Positions 1 to 8,000 of a stretch of 14,906 nt of DNA are shown here, in pieces. A program made the translations under genes and the position numbers. How positions within the stretch are numbered: the stretch's first letter is position 1; each line of letters starts with the position of its first letter. Under the pieces are notes generated by a model. That model had not been told where the DNA came from. It was given only the letters and a program-made list of their open reading frames with translations, and did no database searches. Source of the DNA: CAYXVU01 sp964468725 (GTDB lineage Bacteria; Acidobacteriota; Blastocatellia; UBA7656); assembly GCA_964468725.1 (NCBI GenBank), contig CAYXVU010000150.1, positions 1 to 14,906 of the forward strand, given 5' to 3'.

Positions 1-35
1 TGCCGTATTTCTGATAGAGCCTACTCGCTCACCAT

Positions 36-40
36 GAGGA
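36..40 (+). promoter_or_regulatory. Ribosome binding site of the first TonB-dependent receptor
   Basis: GAGGA lies four bases before the ATG at 45 and fixes that start. Only 44 bases precede the gene in this window, so its promoter cannot be judged. Confidence 0.6.
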
Positions 41-44
41 AATT

Positions 45-2852
45 ATGCATTTGAAGGTTCGAAACCTCTTTGCCCAACTCTGTATTCTGTTCCTTCTCTT
101 TCCTTACACCATGTTCGGCAAGACGCTCGGCCAAGCCAAAGGCAGGCTCGAAGGCTATGTCGTCAATTTGCAAAATGGCGACCTGCTCATCAAGGCCAAA
201 GTTGAAGTCGTTGGCAAAGGCATCATTGTTGAAACAGGAGTGGATGGTGATTACTCGCTGAGTCTGGAGCCGGGAACTTATACGATAAAATTCTTCCGCG
301 ACGGTTTCCGCAATCACCTCGAAGAGAATGTCGCCATTGCCGCAGGCGAAACCAGAGAAGTGAAGGCGGTGTTGACGCCCGTTGATTACAAGGGCGAAGT
401 GGTTGACATCAAAGCGAGCAACGGCGATGACGTCGTGGGAACGATTGAAGAACGCAAAGCCGCTTCGACCATCTCCGATACCATCTCCCGAATCGAGATC
501 AGCAAAGATACGGCTTCGAGCGCAGCAGGCGTGTTGCAACGCTCGCCCGGAATCACCTTAGTTAATGATTTTGTCTACGTGCGCGGACTGGGTGACCGCT
601 ACAGTAACACGATGCTCAACAACTCTGTGCTGACCAGCACCGAGCCGGATCGCAAAGTCGTGCCGATGGATTTGATTCCGTCGAGCCTGCTGCAAAATGT
701 GAAAGTTCTGAAGACCTTCACGCCCGATCAACCCGGCGAGTTCTCCGGCGGCCTGGTCAAACTCGACACCATTGAACTGCCGAAAGCGACCACCCTGAGC
801 CTCTCGTTCTCGCTCGGATTCAACAGTCAGACACAGGGCGAAGATTTCTTGCGCGCTCCGTCATCAGGCAGCGACTTCAAAGAGTTTTTTGGCTTCGGCA
901 GGAACAATCGCGCCTTGCCCGCAAGCATCCCATCCAACGAAAGGTTATTGCGCGAGTTGCCGCCCTTCTTCCCCGGCCTCTCTCCCGCCGAGTTGCAAGC
1001 CATTGGGCGTTCGTTTGAGAACATCTGGGACCCGCGCGCCGAAAGCGCACGACCGGATTTGGGGTGGGGCCTTTCAGGCGGCACCGCCTTCGGCAAGTTC
1101 GGCATCGTCGGTGCGCTCAACTTCAAGAACGAACTGCGAACCCTTGATGAGATTCGCAACTTCTATCAAATCTCCGGGCAGTCGAATGGTCAGCCCATCA
1201 TCACTCCGTCGAGCGCCTATGATTATGATCGCAGCACGACGACGGCGCGGCTCGGCTCAGCCCTCAATCTGGCCTATCAGTTCAACAACCAGCAAAAAGT
1301 CTTCTTCAAGAACTTCTTCACCAATCAAGCCAGTGATGAAGCGCGCATCTTCGAAGGTTTCAATCAGGATCGCGGCACGACCTTTTTGAACCATCGCCTG
1401 CGCTATGTGCAGGAGAAGATTTACACCGGGCAACTGTCCGGCGATCACGTTTTGACCTTACTTTGGGATACGATCCTCACTTGGCGGTACACCTATTCGC
1501 GCGCTACGCTCGACGAACCGGATTTGCGCGAATCGCTCTACGAACAGAGCCAGTTTACCGGCGACTTTATCTACTTGAATCAAACGCAGAGCCTGTTTCG
1601 CCTCTTCAACGAGATGCGCGAAAACCTGCGCGAACCGGCCTTCGATGTGGTGAAGTTCTGGTTCTTCGGCAACAAATCGCTCAACCTCAAAGCCGGAGCT
1701 AGTTGCATCAATCGTGACCGCGTCTTTGACTCGCGGCGCTTCCGCTTTGTGCCCCGCGACCTGCAAGGGATTGACACCTCATTGCGGCCTGAGCAGTTGC
1801 TTGTGCCCTCTCATATCTCGCCGGAGATCGGTTTCGAAATCCGCGAAGAGACGCGCACGACCGATCACTACGACGCGCTGCACAATATCAGTGCAGGATA
1901 TGTGATGGGCGATCTGGCGATGGGCAACTGGCGGTTCATCGGCGGCGTGCGCGTCGAAAAATCGCTACAGCGCGTCACCACTTTCGAACCCTTTCAAGTC
2001 AATCCCAGTACAGTGCAGGCAGAGTTGGACGACACCGATTACTTGCCGAGCATCGGTTTGGCCTACTCCTTTCGCAATAGTTCGATGGCGATTCGCAGCG
2101 GCTATAGCCGAACGCTGGCGCGACCGCAATTTCGTGAACTCAGCCCCTTTGAGTTTACCGACGTGACCGGCGGGCGCTCGACGCAAGGCAACGCCAATCT
2201 CAAACGCACGCTGATTAACAACTATGACGTGCGCTATGAATGGTTCCTCGCCCCCTCCGAGTTACTGGCCGTTAGCTTCTTTCACAAAGATTTGGACGAC
2301 CCTATCGAAGCCGTCGTGCGCGCGCAGACCACTTTGATCACTTCATTCAATAACGCCGAGACGGCGCGCAATAGCGGATTAGAAGTCGAGTTTCGCAAAA
2401 ATCTCAATACGCTGTGGAACCGCTTCGACCATCTGGCGCTCAATCTCAATTACACCTACGTCAGATCGCGCGTCGAGATCGGCGCTGATAACGCCGAACG
2501 GTTGACCAATGCCGAGAGGCCGCTGGTCGGACAAGCAGAGAACGTCTTCAACTTAGTTTTGAACTACGACATCCCGCGCTGGCAAGCAGAAGCGCGCGCC
2601 CTCTTCAACTACACGGGAGAACGCATCAGCGATGTCGGCGCGCTCGGTCTGCCTGACATCATCGAACATGGCTATCCGAGCCTCGACGCTCTGTTCTCAA
2701 AGAGTTTCGGCGGCGAAACCAAATGGAGGTTCGAGTTTCAAGCCGAAAACTTGCTCAACCGCCGGGTTGATTTCCGCCTCGACGATCAGGCGTTCAACGT
2801 CTACAAGCGAGGCCGCACCTTCAGCTTCGGCGTGTCATACAAAGTTTTTTAA
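45..2852 (+). CDS. TonB-dependent receptor with N-terminal carboxypeptidase-regulatory-like domain
   Basis: This is a 935-residue outer-membrane beta-barrel transporter that would take up a large or scarce substrate using TonB/ExbBD energy. Residues 1-25 form a signal peptide (hydrophobic LCILFLLFPYTMF). Residues about 32-112 form a carboxypeptidase-regulatory-like beta-sandwich. Residues 118-124 (EVVDIKA) are a plausible TonB box. The plug runs from about 133 to 245 and includes VYVRGLGDRYSNTMLN and PGEFSGGLVKLDT. The barrel covers the rest and ends in alternating aromatic strands with a terminal Phe (FSFGVSYKVF), as expected for a BAM insertion signal. Length is normal for the family. The next gene follows after 123 bases on the same strand, suggesting a receptor and secreted-partner unit. 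The plug wording (RGLGDRYS, PDRKVVPMDL) is like receptors found beside GDWGG-type secreted proteins in Bacteroidota and Proteobacteria, which is from memory. The substrate cannot be read from the sequence. Confidence 0.93.
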   Translation: MHLKVRNLFAQLCILFLLFPYTMFGKTLGQAKGRLEGYVVNLQNGDLLIKAKVEVVGKGIIVETGVDGDYSLSLEPGTYTIKFFRDGFRNHLEENVAIAAGETREVKAVLTPVDYKGEVVDIKASNGDDVVGTIEERKAASTISDTISRIEISKDTASSAAGVLQRSPGITLVNDFVYVRGLGDRYSNTMLNNSVLTSTEPDRKVVPMDLIPSSLLQNVKVLKTFTPDQPGEFSGGLVKLDTIELPKATTLSLSFSLGFNSQTQGEDFLRAPSSGSDFKEFFGFGRNNRALPASIPSNERLLRELPPFFPGLSPAELQAIGRSFENIWDPRAESARPDLGWGLSGGTAFGKFGIVGALNFKNELRTLDEIRNFYQISGQSNGQPIITPSSAYDYDRSTTTARLGSALNLAYQFNNQQKVFFKNFFTNQASDEARIFEGFNQDRGTTFLNHRLRYVQEKIYTGQLSGDHVLTLLWDTILTWRYTYSRATLDEPDLRESLYEQSQFTGDFIYLNQTQSLFRLFNEMRENLREPAFDVVKFWFFGNKSLNLKAGASCINRDRVFDSRRFRFVPRDLQGIDTSLRPEQLLVPSHISPEIGFEIREETRTTDHYDALHNISAGYVMGDLAMGNWRFIGGVRVEKSLQRVTTFEPFQVNPSTVQAELDDTDYLPSIGLAYSFRNSSMAIRSGYSRTLARPQFRELSPFEFTDVTGGRSTQGNANLKRTLINNYDVRYEWFLAPSELLAVSFFHKDLDDPIEAVVRAQTTLITSFNNAETARNSGLEVEFRKNLNTLWNRFDHLALNLNYTYVRSRVEIGADNAERLTNAERPLVGQAENVFNLVLNYDIPRWQAEARALFNYTGERISDVGALGLPDIIEHGYPSLDALFSKSFGGETKWRFEFQAENLLNRRVDFRLDDQAFNVYKRGRTFSFGVSYKVF

Positions 2853-2874
2853 TCACCGCCGCTAGTCGTCGGTA

Positions 2875-2888
2875 CGAGCAGGCGCTCG
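2875..2888 (+). other. Small inverted repeat in the receptor to secreted-protein spacer
   Basis: CGAGC and GCTCG are separated by AGGC and form a 5-bp hairpin with a 4-base loop, 23 bases after the receptor stop. There is no T-run, so it is not a convincing terminator. It might tune read-through or mRNA decay between the two genes. A stem this short can arise by chance. Confidence 0.2.
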
Positions 2889-2960
2889 CAGGCAAGCCGA
2901 TCAGGCGTTGCCATCCGATTGCAACTGGCGACTGACAAGCGGCCATCCATATCTATAAGA

Positions 2961-2965
2961 GGAGG
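2961..2965 (+). promoter_or_regulatory. Ribosome binding site that decides the start of the GDWGG-type protein
   Basis: GGAGG, within AAGAGGAGGAA, sits ten bases before the ATG at 2976. It selects that start over the in-frame ATG at 2919, which has no comparable site. The start at 2976 also begins directly with a signal peptide. Confidence 0.7.
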
Positions 2966-2975
2966 AAGCAGTCGC

Positions 2976-4274
2976 ATGATTCGCAGACTAGCAGTCAGTG
3001 CCGTAGCCGGGTTTGTGATGACGATGGCAGTCTTTGCGGTCGTCGAAGTCAATACCCAAACCTCACACGCGCAAGAGATCGTGATTGTCGAAGGGACACG
3101 GAAAAAGCTGAAGATGAAGCGTAACAAACTCTACTTGCTGCGCGGCGGCGTCTTTATCACCAAGCTGTTGCGAGCGCAACCGGGCACCGTCATTCACGGG
3201 TTACCCGGCTCCTTCATCGTCGTCAATCAGGGCGCAAAGATGGATTTGCCCGGCACTGTCGAGCAGCCCATCGTCTTTACCAGCGCCGCGCCGCAGGGAA
3301 CCAAACGCCGTGGCGATTGGGGCGGCTTCATCGTCAATGGCAGAGCGCCGATCAATGTACCCGGTGGAACCGCGCAAGGGGAGGGCAACACCGGAACCTA
3401 TGGCGGCACGAACGCCAATGATAGCTCCGGCCTGATGCGCTATGTGCGCGTCGAATATGGCGGCTTTGCCATCAGCCCAGAGAACGAATTGAACTGCATC
3501 GCTTTTCAAGGTGTCGGCGCAGGCACGACCATCGAATTCGTGCAAGCGGCCTTCGGTGGGGATGATGGCTTCGAATTCTTCGGCGGAACCGTAAATGCCA
3601 AGAATCTTGTCTCCACCGGCGCATCGGACGACTCCTTCGACTGGACATTCGGATGGAATGGTAAAGTCCAATTTGCCGTCGCTCAACAGCGCGCCAACGA
3701 AGCCGACCGCGCCATCGAAGCCGACAATAACGAAAACGATTTCAACTTTGCGCCGCGCTCATCTCCCCGACTGATGAACTTCACTCTGGTGGGCGACCCC
3801 CGCACGACCGGCGCACAATCCGGCCCCGGCAGCACACAGGGCGCGGAACTGCGTCGCGGCACAGCGGGCGACCTGCGCAACTTCATCATCATCAACTTCA
3901 AAAACGTCGGCCTCAGAATCTCCGATCAAGCAACCTTCGATCAGGTTACCGCCGACACCCTGCAAATTCGCAGCGTCATCTTCTTCAACAATGGCGCAGG
4001 ATTGCCCGCCCCGGCCAACTTCAGTGGCGCAACCGCCAACGCATTGGGCACCAAAGGCGTGAAGATTATGGAAGCCGACCCGAATCTGCGCGACCCGCAG
4101 AACTTGACGGCGCCGGACTTCCGTCCGAATGCCGGTTCACCGGCTTTGTTGGCAGCCAATGCGGAGCCGCCGCCAGCGGGCGACACTTTCTTTACCGCCA
4201 CGAACTTCGTCGGTGCGTTTGATGCCAATAACGACTGGACTTTGGGGTGGACAAATTGGGTATTCGGAGAGTAA
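2976..4274 (+). CDS. Secreted GDWGG-type beta-rich protein partnered with a TonB-dependent receptor
   Basis: This is a 432-residue exported protein of unknown biochemical role. The signal peptide is residues 1-32 (MIRRLAVSAV... ending SHA before QE). The mature part looks like a repetitive beta-helix-like surface protein: GSFIVVNQGAKMD at 78-90, GDWGGFIVNGRAPIN at 113-127, EGNTGTYGG at 136-144, GGDDGFEFFGG at 194-204, and SDDSFDWTFGW at 217-227. It ends with an Asp/Trp-rich GAFDANNDWTLGWTNW. I recognise this family from Bacteroidota and Proteobacteria, where it sits beside TonB-dependent receptors, usually as a hypothetical protein and sometimes mislabelled 'multidrug transporter'. It has no transporter features: the only hydrophobic segment is the signal peptide. 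Its position behind the receptor suggests a surface or periplasmic partner, for example in substrate capture. The ATG at 2976 was chosen for its GGAGG site. Confidence 0.85.
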   Translation: MIRRLAVSAVAGFVMTMAVFAVVEVNTQTSHAQEIVIVEGTRKKLKMKRNKLYLLRGGVFITKLLRAQPGTVIHGLPGSFIVVNQGAKMDLPGTVEQPIVFTSAAPQGTKRRGDWGGFIVNGRAPINVPGGTAQGEGNTGTYGGTNANDSSGLMRYVRVEYGGFAISPENELNCIAFQGVGAGTTIEFVQAAFGGDDGFEFFGGTVNAKNLVSTGASDDSFDWTFGWNGKVQFAVAQQRANEADRAIEADNNENDFNFAPRSSPRLMNFTLVGDPRTTGAQSGPGSTQGAELRRGTAGDLRNFIIINFKNVGLRISDQATFDQVTADTLQIRSVIFFNNGAGLPAPANFSGATANALGTKGVKIMEADPNLRDPQNLTAPDFRPNAGSPALLAANAEPPPAGDTFFTATNFVGAFDANNDWTLGWTNWVFGE

Positions 4275-4912
4275 ACAACTCGACGCTCAAAAGGGCTGCC
4301 GCCACGAAGAGGTGGTCGGCAGCTACCCTCTTCGCTTTCATTTTCGGCAGCCTCTTGGCGCTTTGCCTGATGCTCATCAACAGCGGCGCGAAAGAGACGC
4401 CAGACGGACTGCCGAAAAGGGCGAAACCCGTCAACCTCGAACCGTACCTCGCGGCTCCGACATCCCGACCCGACCCGGCCTTTCCGCGCCTACTGGTCAA
4501 TGCAGTTTCGAGCCGCGACGCGCTGGCCAAACGGTTTTTACGCGCGCTGGCCGATAAGGATGAACCGGCGCTCAAAGCGTTGCAACTTACGAAACCGGAG
4601 TTTTGCAATCTCGTGTGGCCGGAGTTGCCTGCCAGCCGCTTGCCCAACCTCACCTGCGACTGGGCATGGGAGCAAGCCCAACTCAACAGCCTCAGCGGGT
4701 TGGGGAAAATGCTGGCCGATCATCAAGGCAGACACTACGAATTCGTCTCCCTGCGATGGGGCGGTATCGAATCGTATGCCGGTTTCAAAGTACATAAAGA
4801 GCCGCGCGTCATCGTCAAAGATGCGCGCGGCGTCCAAAAAGAGTTGCAACTGTTCGGCTCTATGTTGGAACTCAACGGGCAATTCAAACTCTTCAGCTTG
4901 GCCATTGATTGA
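4247..4912 (+). CDS. Single-pass membrane-anchored protein of unknown function
   Basis: About 221 residues. A basic N-terminus is followed by one membrane helix at about 25-45 (ATLFAFIFGSLLALCLMLI) and then a soluble domain of about 170 residues predicted to face the periplasm. That domain has a helical start (DALAKRFLRALADKDEPALKAL), two cysteines at 120 and 137 that could pair, and a C-terminal beta section (RWGGIESYAGF, PRVIVKDARG, LNGQFKLFSL). The helix-then-sheet order is loosely NTF2-like, but I cannot assign a family. The GTG start overlaps the preceding gene by 28 bases. A TTG at 4256 with GGTGG five bases upstream is an equally good start. The overlap argues for translational coupling to the receptor and secreted-protein unit. 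A stable hairpin covers the stop codon. Confidence 0.7.
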   Translation: MDKLGIRRVNNSTLKRAAATKRWSAATLFAFIFGSLLALCLMLINSGAKETPDGLPKRAKPVNLEPYLAAPTSRPDPAFPRLLVNAVSSRDALAKRFLRALADKDEPALKALQLTKPEFCNLVWPELPASRLPNLTCDWAWEQAQLNSLSGLGKMLADHQGRHYEFVSLRWGGIESYAGFKVHKEPRVIVKDARGVQKELQLFGSMLELNGQFKLFSLAID

Positions 4913-4952
4913 TTGCCCAACCGCAGCAGGCGGCAACGAGCAGGGCAATCAA
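4909..4952 (+). terminator. Stem-loop covering the stop codon of the membrane-anchored protein
   Basis: TTGATTGCCC (4909-4918) is exactly complementary to GGGCAATCAA (4943-4952), a 10-bp stem. The 24-base loop contains a nested CCGC/GCGG hairpin (4921-4933). There is no T-run after it, so it is either a terminator of non-canonical type or a 3' stability element closing the three-gene cluster. The perfect stem is seen directly and the role is inferred. Confidence 0.4.
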
Positions 4953-4980
4953 ACAGACCGCTCCCTCATCCTACGAATAA

Positions 4981-5009
4981 TTGACTCACCTGCGGCAAGC
5001 GGCTACCAT
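4981..5009 (+). promoter_or_regulatory. Sigma70-type promoter of the MCP-SBP fusion gene
   Basis: A -35 box TTGACT (4981-4986, five of six consensus bases) and a -10 box TACCAT (5004-5009, four of six including first, second and last) are separated by exactly 17 bases. Transcription would start near 5016, giving a leader of about 25 bases before the ATG at 5041. This implies the fusion gene is transcribed separately from the receptor cluster. Confidence 0.55.
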
Positions 5010-5040
5010 AGAGGCTCAAAATTCCGCTTAAAGAGCGACG

Positions 5041-8000
5041 ATGGAAGAGCCACGCCCGACATCTGCGCGTACGCAGTCCGATGAGATCGTTGATTCGCAT
5101 AATGCCAACGGCGACCGCGCAACTCTGCATGCCCATAAACAAATTTTTCAAGTCATCGCAGAGATTGCACAGGGCAACCTCAACTTTCGTCTCAACGGCG
5201 ACCATGAAAGCCTCGAAGGCGAAGACCGCGAACTACTGGTCAATATAGACGGGCTGGCGCGCCGTTTGCGCTACATCGTCGGACGCCTGCAACGCGCCGC
5301 CGATTCCATCGAAGCAGTCGTCGGTGAAGTCTTGCGCGGCACGCAGGCCGTCTCTTCCAGCGTCATTGACGAAGCCACCTCGGTCGAAAAGACCTCCTTG
5401 TCCATCTCAGAGATCAACTTTTCGATGCTCTCAATTGGCGGCAGTCTGCAAACCCTGGCAACCCTCGCACAAACGACATCCAGTTCAATCGTGCAGATGG
5501 CGGCTTCGATCAAACAGGTGTCGCATAACTCCGATGACCTCGCGCAATTCTCCGAAGAGACGGCTGCCGCCATCGAAGAAATGGCGGCAACCGTCCGCAA
5601 AGTCGCCGAATCGAGCGAAGCTCTCGCCGCTTCCGCCGAGAAGACTGCTGGCGCGATGGCCGCTATTGACGCTTCGACACGTAGCATTGACGAATCGGTG
5701 AAAGATTCGATGGTGCTCGCACAAGGCGTAGCGCGGTCGGCGGACAAAGGCAGCCAAATCGTTGCGGAAACCGCTTCGAGCATGTCGAAGATCAAAGATG
5801 CCATTGATGCCGCGACGGAAACCATCGCCCGACTTGGCAAACGCAGTGAACAGATTGGCGAAGTCACACACGTCATTAACGAAATCGCCGACCGCACCCA
5901 GTTGCTTGCTCTCAACGCCGCCATATTGGCTGCTCAAGCCGGAACGCAAGGGCGCGGCTTTCGCATCGTCGCTGATGAGATTAAAGAACTGGCTGAACGC
6001 ACCGCTGCCTCGACGCGCGAAATCGAGGCGATGATTAAAGCCGTGCGCGAAGATGTGGTCGAAACGATTGAGCGCGTCGCCGTCGGCGGCGTGCGCGCCG
6101 AAGAGGGCGTTGATCTGGCTTCCCGCGCTTCGACTCTGCTCAGCGAGATCCGCGAAAAGACCAATGCGACCTCGAATCGCATCGGCTTGATTGCCGATGC
6201 CACAGCCGTTCAGGCCGCTGAAAGCCACACCGTTTTAGAGGCTGCCGATTTGGTGCGCCAACAAGCGCGCGACATCGAACGCACCACCAATGAGCAGGCC
6301 GAGACATCGCGGCAGATCGGCGAACGCGCCTTGCATATGCGCGAACTCACTAAACAGGTGCGCCGCGCAACTGGCGAGCAGGCACAATCTTCGCGGCGCA
6401 TCGCCGAAGCGATGGAAGAGTTGACGCTCGCTGTCGGGCAGATCAGCATCGCTTCCGAAGAACAATCTGCTGGCGTCGGGCAAGTGCTGCACGCCATCGA
6501 GACCATCAAAGAGGTTGTGCGTCGCAATCGCGTTTCGATCTCCGGCATCAGCAGCGCCGTTGATCTGCTGGTGCGCGAAGCCGAGTTATTGAATCGGGAA
6601 GTCGAAGCCTTCGAATTGCCCACCCCCGTGCGCGGCGGCCATCTGCGCTTCGCTTTGCGCTCGTCGCAGATCGCACTAGACCCCATCACCGCCTCTTCGA
6701 TTTCTCGCATCGAAGTCATTTCGAACATCTTTGAAGGGCTGGTGCAATTCGGCGAACGCGCCGAACTGCGACCGGCCATAGCGGAACGGTGGGAGACCTC
6801 GCCCGATGGTCGCGCCTACACCTTCACCTTGCGCGAGAGCGCGCGGTTTCACAACGGACGGCGGGTGCGTGCAGAGGATGTGAAGTACTCGTTCGAGCGT
6901 CAGATGCGGCAAAACGAAGATGCGGCAGCGTGGGTCTTTCGCCCCATCGCCGGTGCACAGGAATTCATCGCGGGCGAAGCGGATACGGTCGCTGGCATTC
7001 AAATCATCAGCGAACACAAAATCCAAATCGAACTGATTCGTCCGGTCACCTTCTTTCTCTCAACGCTGTGCATGGATTACGCCTTCATCGTGCCGCGTGA
7101 AGAGGTCGAACGCTCGACGCTCGATTTTGCCAGTCGCCCAGTCGGGTCGGGGCCGTTTCGGGTCAGCGGGCCGGTGGTTGGACGCGAAGTGTTGATGGAG
7201 CGCTTTCAGGATTATTGGAATCCCGAATTGCCCTATGTGGATCGGCTGACCGTGACCTTTGGCGCGAGCGCGGAAGAGATTTATGACGCCTTTCTGCGCG
7301 GCGCGTTGGATTATGTCAGCGATTTGCCGCTCACTTCGTTTGCCGACCTGCGCGCCCGCACGGAAGAGGTTCACACGCTCGAAGCCATGCAGTTGCAGAC
7401 CCGCATCTTGATGTTCGATTGCGAACGCCCGCCCTTTTCCGAGCGGCGTGTGCGACAAGCGGTCTGTTACGCCATCAACCGCGAACAGTTCGTGCAAAAC
7501 GTCTATGGCGGATTGGCCGAAATTGCACATGGGCCGATCCCGCCGGGATTGCTTGGTTACGATGCCAGCGAGTCGGGGTATCAATTCGAGGTGGCGCGGG
7601 CTCGTTCTTTGATGGAAGAAGCGGGCTACGGAAGCGGCTTTGAAACCGAAATCTGGTGGCCGGATTCGACCAACAATACGGTCGAATGTTTGAAAGAGGA
7701 CTTGGCTGCTATCGGCATTCGCGCCCACTTTCGCTATGTATCGCCCGAAGATATGCGGCGGGCGCTCAAGATGCGTGTTGTGCCCATCGCCGGACGCGAC
7801 TGGTACGCCGATTATCCCGACCCGGATAACTTCACCTATGTGCTCTTCCATTCGCGCAATCGCGATCTGTTCACCAGCACCTATTCGAGCGAAGAGGTTG
7901 ACCACCTGACCACGCAAGCGCGTTCGATGGCCGACCGCGAACAGCGCGAAGAGGTCTATCGCGTCGTGACCAAGCTCTTATTGGAAGACGCGCCCTGCGC

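Noticed and set aside
2954..2959. TATAAG as a -10 box for the GDWGG-type protein gene
   Set aside because: Transcription would begin inside the ribosome binding site, and there is no -35 box at suitable distance.
2976..4274. Multidrug transporter label for the GDWGG-type protein
   Set aside because: Apart from the signal peptide there are no hydrophobic helices. The sequence is that of a secreted beta-rich protein.
5485..6228. Minus-strand open frame of 247 codons
   Set aside because: It is antisense to the MCP hairpin. Its repetitive Gly/Phe/Ala pattern is what the complement of coiled-coil codons gives.
7060..7917. Minus-strand open frame of 285 codons
   Set aside because: It is antisense to the well-supported solute-binding domain, with no family motif and no convincing ribosome site.
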